A stretch of 64,000 nt of DNA from an uncultured Bacilli bacterium (GCA_910576925.1 CAJTKB010000001.1:1-64000), one strand, 5' to 3'; numbered from the stretch's first letter, positions 36,461 through 46,894 are shown. Translations and numbers: made by a program. The notes: generated by a model from the sequence alone, not told the origin.

Positions 36461-37030
36461 ATGAGTTTAGTTCCAATGATAGTTGAAAAAGAATTTGACG
36501 GTGAAAGGAGCTATGATATTTATTCTAGACTTCTAAAAAATAGAATTATTCTTTTAAATGGTGAAATAAATGATTCTACTGCAAATGTTATTGTTGCTCA
36601 GCTTTTATATTTAGATTCTTTGGGTCATGAAGATATTTCTTTATATATTAATTCTCCTGGTGGTAGTGTTACTGCTGGATTTTCCATATATGATACGATG
36701 AACTTTATCAAAAGCGATGTTTGCACTATTGGTATGGGTCTTGCTGCATCTATGGGGGCTTTCTTACTTAGTAGTGGAACTCGTGGTAAAAGAAGTGCTT
36801 TAAAAAACTGTGAAGTTATGATACATCAACCGTTGGGAGGCGCTGAAGGACAGGCAACTGAAATTAAGATAGCTGCTGAACATATTTTAAAAACAAAGAA
36901 AAAATTAAATACAATATTGTCAAAAAATACAAAAAAAAGTTTGAAAATTATAGAGAGAGATACTGAAAGAGATTACTTTTTAGATGCTGATGAAGCTCTA
37001 AACTATGGTTTAATTGATAGAGTTATTTAA
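36461..37030 (+). CDS. clpP: ATP-dependent Clp protease proteolytic subunit
   Basis: The serine protease barrel of the Clp machine. The catalytic triad is visible: Ser97 in GLAASMGAF, His122 in MIHQPLGG and the Asp of [26 protein letters not shown] is also typical. I choose the ATG at 36461 ([10 protein letters not shown], 189 residues) because AGGTGA (36450-36455) lies five bases upstream; the GTG at 36452 would fall inside that site. It is the only plus-strand gene in this part and is transcribed divergently from the interrupted unknown gene. No CtsR box was seen. Confidence 0.97.
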   Translation: MSLVPMIVEKEFDGERSYDIYSRLLKNRIILLNGEINDSTANVIVAQLLYLDSLGHEDISLYINSPGGSVTAGFSIYDTMNFIKSDVCTIGMGLAASMGAFLLSSGTRGKRSALKNCEVMIHQPLGGAEGQATEIKIAAEHILKTKKKLNTILSKNTKKSLKIIERDTERDYFLDADEALNYGLIDRVI

Positions 37031-37031
37031 C

Positions 37032-37064
37032 AAAAAAGGAGCACTTATTTAAGCTCCTTTTTAC
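37032..37064. terminator. Shared terminator between clpP and whiA
   Basis: An 8-bp stem AAAGGAGC / GCTCCTTT with a 10-base loop has T-runs on both strands. It lies between the converging clpP and whiA genes and can serve both. Confidence 0.85.
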
Positions 37065-37999
37065 ATATCTTTATTATTTTCTTCAAGTTTCTCAGCTAAG
37101 GTTTTTATTTTTCTTAAACGATGATTTAGTCCTGATTTTGTTATGGTTTTTCCTGTTTCTAAAGAAATTATTTCACTTAATTCTTTTAATGAAACTTCTG
37201 GATATTTTTTTCTATAAGTAATTACTTCTTTGATTTTTTCATCTATCAAGTTTTCTGGCATATACTTTTCTATAATATTTATTTGTTCTAATTGTTTTGC
37301 TGATGTTTCAACTATTTTGTCTATATTTGCTTGTTCACAATTATTAAGTCTATTTGTTTTATTCTTTTCTTCATGATAAATTCTTATATTTTCGTAATAT
37401 AAAACAGCATTATTTGCTTGAATCAATTTTAAAAAGTCACATATTTTTTCGGCTTCTTTTATATATATCATATAACCTTTTTCTCTACTTAATATCTTGG
37501 CGTTTAAATCAAATATATTTAGAAGTCTTTGTACGAATACAGCTTCGTCTTTTTTATTGATAGTAAGTTCTAGGTGATATGATGAAGATGGATCGTTTAT
37601 ACTACCAGTCGAGAGAAAAACGCCTCTTAAATAAGCTCTTATTTCTTCATTTGCTCCTACTATATAATCAGGAACTGTTTCATTATAATTGTTTTCTTTA
37701 TCAAAGTATGCTATATCTTGAAGAATAAATTCTACTTTGTCTTCTAACATTAATTGATTTAATTTATTTTTAAATAAGTTTAGATTTTCTATTTCTTTTA
37801 TATTTACTTTTATTTCATATAAATTTTCAAAATATTCTACTAGCATTTTTACGATATTTTTATTTTCTGTTGTTAAATATAGATTGTCGTTTTGAATATA
37901 ACCATTATTTCTTATAAAACCTGAAAGAAGCGCAATACGCTCTGACTTAGAATGGTTTAGAGTAGTAATTTCATTTTTTGTAGTAGTCGAAAAAGACAT
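37061..37999 (-). CDS. whiA: WhiA family protein
   Basis: WhiA is a DNA-binding protein with a homing-endonuclease-like N-terminal domain and a C-terminal helix-turn-helix, linked to cell division and chromosome functions in Firmicutes. Here SERIALLSGFIRNNGYI and EIRAYLRGVFLSTGSIND represent the N-terminal fold, and YPEVSLKELSEIISLETGKTITKSGLNHRLRKI, interrupted by no gap, is the C-terminal domain. The start codon directly follows the yvcK stop, with GGAGA inside yvcK. The two are translationally coupled. Confidence 0.96.
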   Translation of the reverse strand: MSFSTTTKNEITTLNHSKSERIALLSGFIRNNGYIQNDNLYLTTENKNIVKMLVEYFENLYEIKVNIKEIENLNLFKNKLNQLMLEDKVEFILQDIAYFDKENNYNETVPDYIVGANEEIRAYLRGVFLSTGSINDPSSSYHLELTINKKDEAVFVQRLLNIFDLNAKILSREKGYMIYIKEAEKICDFLKLIQANNAVLYYENIRIYHEEKNKTNRLNNCEQANIDKIVETSAKQLEQINIIEKYMPENLIDEKIKEVITYRKKYPEVSLKELSEIISLETGKTITKSGLNHRLRKIKTLAEKLEENNKDM

Positions 38000-38953
38000 T
38001 TAATTCTCCATTAAATAAGACATTATAGTTGCTGCTAGTTTCATACCATCGTGTCTTATTATATTTTGTTCGGTATTTATTAGATCTTTTTCTATTAGTT
38101 CTACTCCTATATTGTTAAGTCTTGAATGATCTATTATTACAGGGGACTTTTGTTCTTTTGTTTCATAAATTTTGGCAGTCTCCTCATCTATATTACTATT
38201 ACTTGCTATTACTACATCTATTTTTCTATATTCTAAATATTTATTTATTAAATCTATATGATCTCCTACTTTGAAATTATCTGTTTCTCCAGGTTGAGTT
38301 ACTGCATTACAAATGTACATAATTTTTGAACTAGATTTTTTTATTGTTTCTTTTACTTTTTTGCATATTATATTAGGAAGTAAACTAGTATAAAGACTTC
38401 CCATACTTAATATTATTAAATCGGCCTCTTTGATGGATGTTATTACTTCTTTTGTCACATTTGGTTCCTTTTTATAAAAGATTTTTTCCACAGTTTCTGT
38501 TGATAAAGTTATCTGTTCTTCTCCTTCTATAATATTTCCCTCTTTTGTTTTGGCCATAAGGGTTAGATTTTTATCTTCTGATATAGGTAAAACTTTATGT
38601 CTTACATCTAAAAGAGTAGTTAAATACTTTATTGATTTTTCAAGACTTCCTGTTATATCTAACATTGCTGTTAGTATTAGATTTCCTAAAGCGTGTCCAT
38701 TTAAATCGCTAGTAGTTTTAAAACGATATTCTAACATTTTCTTTATATTTGGATCTATATCTGATAAAGATGTTATTACTTTTCTAATATCTCCCACCGC
38801 TGGAATATTAAATTCTTCTCTTAGTTTTCCTGTTGAACTTCCATTATCAGATACGGTTATAACAGCAGTTATATCTATAGGAAATTCTTTTAATTCATTT
38901 AGAAGAGAAGATAATCCTGTTCCTCCTCCAAATATTACAACTTTTTTATGCAT
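38000..38953 (-). CDS. yvcK: YvcK/CofD-like protein (gluconeogenesis factor)
   Basis: A 317-residue member of the YvcK family, related to CofD lactyl-phosphate transferases and known to bind UDP-sugars and to influence cell-wall synthesis on gluconeogenic carbon. GGGTGLSSLLNEL at the start, TVSDNGSSTGKLR, GDIRKVITSL, NGHALGNLIL and NAVTQPGETDNF are all typical. It is followed without a gap by whiA. The usual upstream partner rapZ is absent; lgt takes its place. Confidence 0.95.
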   Translation of the reverse strand: MHKKVVIFGGGTGLSSLLNELKEFPIDITAVITVSDNGSSTGKLREEFNIPAVGDIRKVITSLSDIDPNIKKMLEYRFKTTSDLNGHALGNLILTAMLDITGSLEKSIKYLTTLLDVRHKVLPISEDKNLTLMAKTKEGNIIEGEEQITLSTETVEKIFYKKEPNVTKEVITSIKEADLIILSMGSLYTSLLPNIICKKVKETIKKSSSKIMYICNAVTQPGETDNFKVGDHIDLINKYLEYRKIDVVIASNSNIDEETAKIYETKEQKSPVIIDHSRLNNIGVELIEKDLINTEQNIIRHDGMKLAATIMSYLMEN

Positions 38954-38964
38954 TTATAATCACC

Positions 38965-39007
38965 TATTAAAAGTATACTATAAACAGTTTTGTAAAAGTA
39001 TACTTTT
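38965..39007 (-). terminator. Hairpin between lgt and yvcK
   Basis: A 10-bp inverted repeat AAAAGTATAC / GTATACTTTT with a 19-base loop lies in the 58-base gap. It may end the lgt transcript; the following T-run is short. Confidence 0.5.
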
Positions 39008-39011
39008 TTTA

Positions 39012-39818
39012 TTATTTTATAATTAATTTGTTTTCGTGATAATAATTTCGTTTTTTTATATTTTTAAATATTAATATAATTCCTATAATTATTAATAAAA
39101 GTGATACTAATTGTGCTATTTTAATAGATCCCAACATTAAACTATCTGTTCGTAAGCCTTCTATAAAGAATCTGTTTATCGAATACCAAATTAGATAAAA
39201 ACCACTTAACTGTCCTATTTTGATCCTTTTATTTTTTCTCATAATGAGCAGTAATATAAAGCCTATTATAGAAGTGATACTTTCATAAAAAAATGTTGGA
39301 GTATAATACTCTCCGTTTATATACATACCATCTATTATAAATTTTGGAATATAACTATTTTGTAGAGCTTCATATGTTGTTAATTTGCCAAAGGCTTCTT
39401 GATTAAAAAAGTTTCCCCATCTACCTATTGCTTGTCCAAGTATTAAACCAACTACAATGATATCTAATACTTTAAGTGTATTTATTTTATGCTTTTTAGT
39501 AAAATATATTAAATAAGCACACCCTGCAATTAATCCTCCGTGTATCGCTAAACCTCCATTATATATTTTTATTATTTCTATAGGACTTGATAGGTAATAA
39601 TCTAAATTAAATAATACATAATATATCCTTGCACCAATAATTCCTATAAGAATAGAATAAAAGCTCATATCAAGAATTGTATCTTTTGAAAGACCTTGTT
39701 TTTTCATTTCTTTATATATTATAAATATTGCTGATAAAACGCCTAATAAAATAAAAATGGAATACCAATATACTTGAAATATTCCTAGGTCTAGCGCTAC
39801 TCTATTCAACTTCTTCAC
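39012..39818 (-). CDS. lgt: Prolipoprotein diacylglyceryl transferase
   Basis: Transfers diacylglycerol from phosphatidylglycerol to the lipobox cysteine of prolipoproteins. The 268-residue polytopic protein has IYNGGLAIHGGLIAG and the signature GRWGNFFNQEAFG with the key Arg and Asn residues. It overlaps the upstream YvlD-like gene by 17 bases, matching the yvlD-lgt neighbourhood known in Bacillus, except that hprK is missing. Its product would act on the YehR-like lipoprotein encoded near 54.7 kb. Confidence 0.97.
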   Translation of the reverse strand: MKKLNRVALDLGIFQVYWYSIFILLGVLSAIFIIYKEMKKQGLSKDTILDMSFYSILIGIIGARIYYVLFNLDYYLSSPIEIIKIYNGGLAIHGGLIAGCAYLIYFTKKHKINTLKVLDIIVVGLILGQAIGRWGNFFNQEAFGKLTTYEALQNSYIPKFIIDGMYINGEYYTPTFFYESITSIIGFILLLIMRKNKRIKIGQLSGFYLIWYSINRFFIEGLRTDSLMLGSIKIAQLVSLLLIIIGIILIFKNIKKRNYYHENKLIIK

Positions 39819-40242
39819 CTTCTTTTTTAAAATGTTTTAAAATTGGTTTTATTATAAGACCATCTACTAAGAAATTACAAGTAGATAGTAAAATTGATAT
39901 TATTAAGGCAATAAATATGTTTTCTAAGTTAAAATGTTTTCCTAATATCCAGTCTGCAACCTTTAAGATAAATAAGTTAATACAGGGATAAAATAAACCA
40001 AGGGTTATTCCTGTTATTGGTATTGTTAATTTTACTAATGTTGGTTTTACAGTTTTATTTAATATATAAACAATTAAAGTTATTAAAAGAGAATAGATAA
40101 AGTAATGATTTTTATCTATATACATACTATCAAAAAAAGATGATACAAGGATTAAAACTAATGTATAAGATAACATATAAATAAGCCAGTCTATAAATGT
40201 GTTTAGACGTAGTTTACCTTTTTCTTTTATAATTAGTTTCAT
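39802..40242 (-). CDS. YvlD-like (PF04020-type) membrane protein
   Basis: A 146-residue protein with four hydrophobic segments of the phage-holin-4/YvlD type. The start is taken at the ATG at 40240-40242 (MKLIIKEKGK), with GGGTGA five bases upstream; a GTG at 40251 lies inside that site. In Bacillus the yvlD gene is near lgt and uvrA, as here. The family is linked to envelope stress in some bacteria, but its molecular role is unknown. It follows uvrA by 15 bases. Confidence 0.85.
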   Translation of the reverse strand: MKLIIKEKGKLRLNTFIDWLIYMLSYTLVLILVSSFFDSMYIDKNHYFIYSLLITLIVYILNKTVKPTLVKLTIPITGITLGLFYPCINLFILKVADWILGKHFNLENIFIALIISILLSTCNFLVDGLIIKPILKHFKKEGEEVE

Positions 40243-40257
40243 TTGTATCACCCTTTT

Positions 40258-43071
40258 TTATAATAGTTTCTTTAAGAACTTACCAGTATACGATTTTTCA
40301 TTTTTAACAACTTCTTCTGGAGTACCTTCGGCAATTATTTCTCCTCCTAAGTCTCCTCCTTCTGGTCCTAAATCGATGATATAATCTGCTGTTTTTATAA
40401 CATCTAAATTGTGTTCAATTACTACTACAGTATCTTTATTATCTACTATTTTATGTAAAATTGCAAGTAAGCGTTTAATATCTTCCATATGAAGACCAGT
40501 TGTTGGTTCATCTAGGACAAATAAGGTTTTTCCTGTGGCTTTTCTTTGAAGCTCTTTCGCAAGTTTTACTCGTTCTGCTTCTCCACCTGATAATGTTGGG
40601 GCACTCTGACCTAGCTTGATGTAGCCTAGTCCAACGTCTTCTAAAACTTGTAATTTATGTTTTATTTTTGGAATATTTTCAAAAAACTCTAGAGCTTCTG
40701 TGACACGCATATCTAGTACTTCAGCAATATTCTTATCTTTATATTTTATGCTTAGGGTTTCTGTATTATATCTAGTTCCATGACAAATTTCACAAGGAAC
40801 ATAGACATCTGGTAAAAAGTGCATTTCTATTTTCTTAACACCATCACCACGACAAGCTTCACATCTACCTCCTTTTACGTTAAATGAAAATCTATTCTTT
40901 TCAAATCCGTGCATTTTGGCTTCTTTTGTAGTTGTAAATAATTCTCTTATATCATCAAATACTCCAGTATAAGTTGCTGGATTACTTCTTGGAGTCCTTC
41001 CTATAGGGTTTTGAGAGATAGAAACTATTTTGTCTAGATTGTCTATTCCAAGCACTTTTTTGTGTTCTCCTGGTTTTTCTTTAGTTTTGTATAACTCTTT
41101 TGAAATTGCTTTACACATTATATCATTTATTAAACTACTTTTTCCACTTCCTGATACTCCAGTAATGCAAGTTAGTGTTCCTAACGGAATTTTTGCATTT
41201 ATATCTTTAAGATTATGACTTTTAGCACCTTTTATTTCTATATATTTTCCATTGCCTTTTCTTCTTACTTTTGGCACTTCGATACATCTTTTTCCACTCA
41301 AATATTGTCCTGTAAGACTATTTTTTTCTTTCATAACCTCTTTTGGAGTACCTTGAGCCATTACTCTTCCACCATTTTCTCCAGCTTCTGGACCAATATC
41401 TACTAAATAGTCTGAAGCTAACATTGTATCTGTATCGTGTTCTACAACTATTAAGGTATTTCCTAAATCTCTCATTTCTTGCATAGATTTAATTAATTTT
41501 TCATTATCTCTTTGGTGAAGACCAATACTTGGTTCATCTAGAACATATAAGACTCCTGTTAGGCGTGAACCTATTTGAGTGGCTAATCTTATTCTTTGAG
41601 ATTCTCCTCCTGATAGTGTAGCAGCGCTTCTTGATAGTGTTAAATATTCTAGACCAACATTTGCAAGGAAGGATAAACGAGATTTTATCTCTTTTAGAAC
41701 TAAATCAGCAATTTTTGTTTGCTCTTCTGAAAGTTTTATATTATCAAAAAATTTGACTAGTTCTTTAATGCTCATACAAGTTATTTCATATATATTTTTA
41801 TTTCCTATTAAGACAGTTAGTACTTCATCTTTTAATCTAGCTCCATTACAAGTTTCGCAAACGTGTTCTACCATATAGTTTTCTAGCCAATCTCTTATCC
41901 AACTACTACTTGTTTCCATATAACGTCTTTCTAAATTATTGATTATTCCTTCATAATAGTCACTACTATTATAGTTATTACCACTTTTTGATTTGTATTT
42001 GAATGATATTATTTCGTCACTTCCATATAATATATAGTTTTGCTGCTGTTTTGTAAGTTTATTGAAAGATTTATTCATATTTATTTTATAGTGTTTACAC
42101 ATACATTCTAATTTTTTATAATCAATGCTATTTTGGTCATCAGTTAGAGTTTTAATACAACCTTCATTTATACTTAGGCTTTTATCTGGAATTACTAAAT
42201 CTACATCTATTTGAAGTTTTAAACCTAATCCCTTACAATCTGGACATGCACCATATGGAGCATTAAAACTGAATGTTCTTGGCTCTAGTTCTGCTAGAGA
42301 AAATTCACAATATGGACAAGCGAAAGATTCTGAGAATACTAATTCTTTATGATTTTCTCCAAGTAGCTCTATTATAACTTTTCCTTTTGATAGTTTAGTG
42401 GCATTTTCTATTGCTTCTGTAAGTCTTGGATAACTTTCTTCTTTTAAAACAATACGATCTATTATAACTTCTATTTTATCTTTTTTATTTTTTTCTAAGT
42501 TTATCTCTTCTGATAAATCGTAGTTTTCTCCATTAATTCTTACTCTTATATAACCTTCTTTTCTAAGTTCGTCTAATAAATCCTTATGTGTTCCTTTTTC
42601 TCCGTCAACTACTGGAGACATTATAATCATTTTAGTTCCCTCATCATATTCTTTTAATTTATTAACCATTTCTTCAACACTTTGTCTTGATATTGGTATA
42701 TGATGGTTTGGACAGTATGATGTACCTACTCTTGCATATAAAAGTCTTAAGTAATCATAAATTTCTGTTACTGTTCCTACAGTCGATCTTGGATTTTTAC
42801 TTGTTGTTTTCTGGTCTATACTAATTGCTGGACTTAACCCTTCAATTGAATCCACATCTGGTTTTTCACTGTTTCCTAAAAACTGTCTAGCATAAGCTGA
42901 AAGACTTTCCATATATCTTCTTTCTCCTTCAGCATAAATAGTATCAAAAGCTAGACTACTTTTTCCACTTCCTGATACTCCAGTCATTACTATTAATTTA
43001 TTTTTAGGTAGCTCTAGTGAGATATTTTTTAAATTATTTTCACGAGCTCCTTTAATTATTATTTTATCCAT
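40258..43071 (-). CDS. uvrA: Excinuclease ABC subunit A
   Basis: The damage-recognition ATPase of nucleotide excision repair. The 937 residues contain two ABC modules: Walker A GVSGSGKSS near residue 33 and again near 640, LSGGESQRIRLATQIG and LSGGEAERVKLAKEL signatures, and Walker B VLDEPSIGLHQRD and VLDEPTTGLHMED. The zinc-finger cysteine pairs CPYC/CPDC and CEAC/CEIC are visible. AGGTGATG precedes the start. uvrB lies 1.8 kb upstream on the same strand, separated by a plus-strand gene. Confidence 0.99.
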   Translation of the reverse strand: MDKIIIKGARENNLKNISLELPKNKLIVMTGVSGSGKSSLAFDTIYAEGERRYMESLSAYARQFLGNSEKPDVDSIEGLSPAISIDQKTTSKNPRSTVGTVTEIYDYLRLLYARVGTSYCPNHHIPISRQSVEEMVNKLKEYDEGTKMIIMSPVVDGEKGTHKDLLDELRKEGYIRVRINGENYDLSEEINLEKNKKDKIEVIIDRIVLKEESYPRLTEAIENATKLSKGKVIIELLGENHKELVFSESFACPYCEFSLAELEPRTFSFNAPYGACPDCKGLGLKLQIDVDLVIPDKSLSINEGCIKTLTDDQNSIDYKKLECMCKHYKINMNKSFNKLTKQQQNYILYGSDEIISFKYKSKSGNNYNSSDYYEGIINNLERRYMETSSSWIRDWLENYMVEHVCETCNGARLKDEVLTVLIGNKNIYEITCMSIKELVKFFDNIKLSEEQTKIADLVLKEIKSRLSFLANVGLEYLTLSRSAATLSGGESQRIRLATQIGSRLTGVLYVLDEPSIGLHQRDNEKLIKSMQEMRDLGNTLIVVEHDTDTMLASDYLVDIGPEAGENGGRVMAQGTPKEVMKEKNSLTGQYLSGKRCIEVPKVRRKGNGKYIEIKGAKSHNLKDINAKIPLGTLTCITGVSGSGKSSLINDIMCKAISKELYKTKEKPGEHKKVLGIDNLDKIVSISQNPIGRTPRSNPATYTGVFDDIRELFTTTKEAKMHGFEKNRFSFNVKGGRCEACRGDGVKKIEMHFLPDVYVPCEICHGTRYNTETLSIKYKDKNIAEVLDMRVTEALEFFENIPKIKHKLQVLEDVGLGYIKLGQSAPTLSGGEAERVKLAKELQRKATGKTLFVLDEPTTGLHMEDIKRLLAILHKIVDNKDTVVVIEHNLDVIKTADYIIDLGPEGGDLGGEIIAEGTPEEVVKNEKSYTGKFLKKLL

Positions 43072-43242
43072 ACTACATCACCTGTCCCATATTATAGCAT
43101 AGATTTTTTTATTTTTTGATAGTATTTTGTGGTAATTGTTATTTTTTGTATTTTTTGTTACTTATAGGTTTTATTTACTTAATAATTTATATACAAAAGT
43201 ATATTATTATGATATAATATGCTCCATTGAGGGGATGATGGC

Positions 43243-44730
43243 ATGTGTTTTATACCAAAATTTAAAACTAATAAGTTTTTTATAGGTAGTTTTGATACTT
43301 ATTACAATTTAACATTAAAACTTATAAAATCGAATTCTAAGATTTCAACAAAAAAAGCGGAAAATGTTATAAATAGTTTAAATGAGGAGTATAGGGCAGC
43401 GATTACTGATTGTAATAAAAATTATATAGGATTTATAGGTTTGTATAATATTGATGAACAAGAGCATATGGCATCAATTAGATTAGAAATAAATTATCCA
43501 CTTATGAGCGAAGATGATAAAAATGAAATTCTTAGCGAATATAGAAGTTGGTTGTGGGATTCTTTAAGATTTACAGTAGAAGAAGAAATCATTTTTAAAG
43601 ATCCAAGTTATTCTGAAATAAAGAAAAATAATCATACATCTTATGGAAAACAAACAAGATCCAATAGTTTATTGGTTCCTGGTATATCGCAAAAAGTGTT
43701 AGATAAATTTTCTGAGTATTATTCTATCCCTAATATGAATTTTTCTTTTTCGATAAGATATAGAGATAGAATAATTGGTATTATAGGGTTAAGTAATATT
43801 ATATGGTCTAATGAACGAGCTAACTTAAATTTATTTTTTGATAAAGATTTAGGAGATGATATTATTGAATTTTTTTCTAGTTCTGTAATTGATGATTATC
43901 TTGATTATGTTCATAGTCTTAATATCTATAATGTGAGTTTTAATGTTTCTGGAAGTGATTATAATACACTTGATATAATAGAGCAGTCTAATCTGAACTT
44001 TTATGGACAAATACCTTTTGCTTCCATAAATGGAAATAATATAGAAGCAAAATTTATGTTTCAACATATCCCTAAAATGAAAATAAGCGAAAAACCTATT
44101 ATTCCAGAAAATATTTCTTATGACCAATCCATTTTTAATACAGATAAAAAAGAATTTGATGATGTTATACAATTAAAAAATGGTTATAGGTTAATACAAC
44201 CTAAAAGACTTCAAGAAAATGGAATAGATAGTGAAAATGTATTTTTAGGACATATGATTGCAATGCAAGATAGGGATAAGTTCACAATTCCTTTAGGAGA
44301 AGATAAGTATATGTTGCAAAAAATTGATGGGGCTAGTTGTTTATTAAATAAGTTTATGAACTATAGTTATATACTTATTGATAGTTGTGATGATTATTCT
44401 GGTTTTATAAATATATCGAGAAACAATGCTAATAATAAAAATGCTGAAATAGAAATAGGAATTGATCCTTCGTTACAGAGAAGAGGTCTTGGTTCTATAG
44501 TTCTCAATAAATTTTACGATGAACTTTTTTCTATAGGATATGCAAGTGTTACTAGTGCTATTTTTGCATTTAATGAACCATCACTTAATTTGCACAAAGA
44601 AAATTGTGAATTTAATGGTACTAGATTAAGCTCCTATTATATAAATGGTAGACTTTGGGATATGTGTTATTATACTAAAATAAATGATTTAGTTTTAGAC
44701 GAAAATAAATGCTTAAAAAAGTTTAAATAA
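43243..44730 (+). CDS. Three-module GNAT-like protein
   Basis: A 495-residue protein that appears to hold three GNAT-type acyltransferase folds in a row. Module 1 (about 5-140) has YIGFIGLYNIDEQEHMASIRLEI and a long helix; module 2 (about 165-290) has RIIGIIGLSNIIWSNERANLNL; module 3 (about 335-490) has FINISRNNANNKNAEIEIGI and DPSLQRRGLGSIVLNKFYDEL, where RRGLGS is the acetyl-CoA motif. Only the last module looks able to bind acetyl-CoA. GAGGGG precedes the ATG. The gene lies on the strand opposite to its neighbours and splits uvrA from uvrB. The substrate is unknown. Confidence 0.8.
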   Translation: MCFIPKFKTNKFFIGSFDTYYNLTLKLIKSNSKISTKKAENVINSLNEEYRAAITDCNKNYIGFIGLYNIDEQEHMASIRLEINYPLMSEDDKNEILSEYRSWLWDSLRFTVEEEIIFKDPSYSEIKKNNHTSYGKQTRSNSLLVPGISQKVLDKFSEYYSIPNMNFSFSIRYRDRIIGIIGLSNIIWSNERANLNLFFDKDLGDDIIEFFSSSVIDDYLDYVHSLNIYNVSFNVSGSDYNTLDIIEQSNLNFYGQIPFASINGNNIEAKFMFQHIPKMKISEKPIIPENISYDQSIFNTDKKEFDDVIQLKNGYRLIQPKRLQENGIDSENVFLGHMIAMQDRDKFTIPLGEDKYMLQKIDGASCLLNKFMNYSYILIDSCDDYSGFINISRNNANNKNAEIEIGIDPSLQRRGLGSIVLNKFYDELFSIGYASVTSAIFAFNEPSLNLHKENCEFNGTRLSSYYINGRLWDMCYYTKINDLVLDENKCLKKFK

Positions 44731-44760
44731 TTAATTTAATATTTAAACTTTTTATTTTTT
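44716..44760 (+). terminator. Terminator of the GNAT-like gene
   Basis: An 11-bp stem AAAGTTTAAAT / ATTTAAACTTT spans the stop region and is followed by TTTATTTTTTT on the plus strand. Confidence 0.8.
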
Positions 44761-44782
44761 TAATGTTTTAATTTTGATGTAC

Positions 44783-44823
44783 AAGAACTATGTTTCTAGT
44801 TTATACAAGGAACGTAGTTCTTA
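44783..44823. repeat. Long hairpin downstream of uvrB
   Basis: A stem of about 15 bp (AAGAACTAYGTTYCT type, with two G-U pairs) and a 10-base loop lies 12 bases after the uvrB stop. It lacks a U-run on the minus strand, so it is not a standard intrinsic terminator. It may protect the uvrB 3' end or be a remnant of a repeat. Confidence 0.5.
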
Positions 44824-44834
44824 TCGACACTTAT

Positions 44835-46781
44835 TTATTTTGTTTTTAATTCAAATAAAATATCGCGTAATTCCATTGCTCTTTCAAAATCTAAGTTTTT
44901 AGCAGCTTCTTTCATCTCTTGTTCTAAATTATCGATATGAAGTTGTTTTTCTTTTTTGGACATTTTTACTTTTTTGTCTTTAGAAGTATCAATATTTGAT
45001 ATTACTTCTCTTATTTCTTTCTTGATTGTAGTTGGTGTAATATTGTGATTCTTATTATATTCTTCCTGTATTGCACGACGACGTGCTGTTTCTGTCATAG
45101 CTTTATTCATACTATCAGTTATTTTATCAGCATACATTATAACGTGTCCGTTTGCATTTCTAGCACATCTACCTATCGTTTGAATTAGACTTCTTTCACT
45201 TCTCAGGAAGCCTTCTTTATCAGCATCAAGTATTGCTATTAGTGATACTTCTGGTATATCTATTCCTTCACGAAGAAGATTTATTCCTACTACGCATTCA
45301 TATTTACCAGTTCTTAAATCATGTATTATTTGCAAGCGTTCTAAAGTTTTTACTTCAGCGTGAAGATAAGCTACTTTTATGTCTGTCTCTTTTAAATAAT
45401 TAGTTAATTCTTCTGCCATACGAATAGTTAGAGTTGTTATTAAAGTTCTTTCATTTTTCTCAATCCTATCTTTTATTTCGCTAATTAAGTCATCTATTTG
45501 ACCTTCTGTTTGTCTAATTTCTATTGTAGGATCAAGTAATCCTGTAGGTCTTATTATCTGTTCAACATATTCGTTATTAGTGTGTTCAAGTTCGTAATCT
45601 CCTGGTGTTGCTGATACATATATTGCTTGTTTTATTTTACTTTCAAATTCGTCAAATTTTAATGGCCTATTATCAAGGGCACTAGGCAATCGAAAACCAA
45701 AGTCAACTAAATTCATTTTACGAGCTCTATCTCCATTATACATTCCTCTGACTTGTGGAAGTGTTACATGTGACTCATCAACTATCAACAAAAAGTCGTC
45801 TCCTAAAAAGTCTATCAAAGTAGTTGGTGTTTCTCCTTCTTCTCTTCCAGACATTGGACGTGAATAGTTTTCAATACCTGTACAAAAGCCTGTTTCTTCT
45901 AGCATTTCCATATCATAGTTTGTTCTTTGTTCTATTCTTTCAGCTTCTAATGGCTTATTATTTTCTTTAAAGTATTTTATACGACTTTTTAGTTCTTCTT
46001 TTATTCTTTTAATAGCTTCATGAAGCTTTTCATCGCTTACAACAAAGTGACTGGCTGGAAATATGCTTATACTTTTTTTGTTAGTAATTATATTTCCTGT
46101 TAGGCTATCAATTTCACTTATCCTATCTATCTCATCGCCAAAAAATTCTATTCTATATCCAGTAGTATTTTGGTTTGTAGGAATAATTTCTAGAACATCC
46201 CCTCTAACTCTAAAAGTTCCTCTTTTAAAGTCTAAGTCGTTTCTTTCATAAAGCATTTCTACAAGTTTTGCTAATACTTTGTCGCGTTTTACATCTTCAC
46301 CTACTGAAAGAGTTAACATTTTATTCTTATATTCTTCAACTTCACCTATACCATAAATGCAGGAAACGCTTGCAACTACTATAACGTCATCACGAGAAAG
46401 AAGGTTACTTGTAGCATAATGTCTAAGTTCGTCTATTTCATCATTTATAGATGAGTCCTTTTCTATATATGTGTCTGTTGATGGTACATATGCTTCTGGT
46501 TGGTAGTAATCATAATATGATACGAAATAACATACTGCATTATTTGGAAATAATTCTTTCATTTCACTATATAGTTGACCTGCTAAGGTTTTGTTATGAG
46601 CAAGAATTAATGTTTTTTTACCAGTTTCTTGAATGACATTAGCCATCGTAAAAGTTTTTCCTGTTCCTGTAGCTCCTAGTAAAACTTGCTCTTTCTTGCC
46701 GTTTTGTACTCCTTCAACTAACCTTTTTATCGCATCTGGTTGGTCACCACTTGGCTTAAATTTTGATACTAAATTGAACAT
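44835..46781 (-). CDS. uvrB: Excinuclease ABC subunit B
   Basis: The helicase-like component that opens DNA at the lesion and recruits UvrC. The 648 residues have Walker [14 protein letters not shown], the beta-hairpin with [21 protein letters not shown] split across normal sequence, [13 protein letters not shown], the GRCARN motif VI and a C-terminal UVR domain ([23 protein letters not shown]). AAGGAGTGA precedes the ATG. Confidence 0.99.
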   Translation of the reverse strand: MFNLVSKFKPSGDQPDAIKRLVEGVQNGKKEQVLLGATGTGKTFTMANVIQETGKKTLILAHNKTLAGQLYSEMKELFPNNAVCYFVSYYDYYQPEAYVPSTDTYIEKDSSINDEIDELRHYATSNLLSRDDVIVVASVSCIYGIGEVEEYKNKMLTLSVGEDVKRDKVLAKLVEMLYERNDLDFKRGTFRVRGDVLEIIPTNQNTTGYRIEFFGDEIDRISEIDSLTGNIITNKKSISIFPASHFVVSDEKLHEAIKRIKEELKSRIKYFKENNKPLEAERIEQRTNYDMEMLEETGFCTGIENYSRPMSGREEGETPTTLIDFLGDDFLLIVDESHVTLPQVRGMYNGDRARKMNLVDFGFRLPSALDNRPLKFDEFESKIKQAIYVSATPGDYELEHTNNEYVEQIIRPTGLLDPTIEIRQTEGQIDDLISEIKDRIEKNERTLITTLTIRMAEELTNYLKETDIKVAYLHAEVKTLERLQIIHDLRTGKYECVVGINLLREGIDIPEVSLIAILDADKEGFLRSERSLIQTIGRCARNANGHVIMYADKITDSMNKAMTETARRRAIQEEYNKNHNITPTTIKKEIREVISNIDTSKDKKVKMSKKEKQLHIDNLEQEMKEAAKNLDFERAMELRDILFELKTK

Positions 46782-46894
46782 TTTGTCACTCCTTAATCTT
46801 ACTATGGTTATTAATAAACTAAATTATTCGCCATCTTTAAAAGAAATGTATCTACTTTATATGAACTATTTTATTTGAAGAGAGAGGCAAATAG

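Noticed and set aside
43849..44172. Minus-strand frame of 107 codons inside the GNAT-like gene
   Set aside because: It lies wholly within a coherent plus-strand gene, and has no ribosome binding site or recognisable motif.
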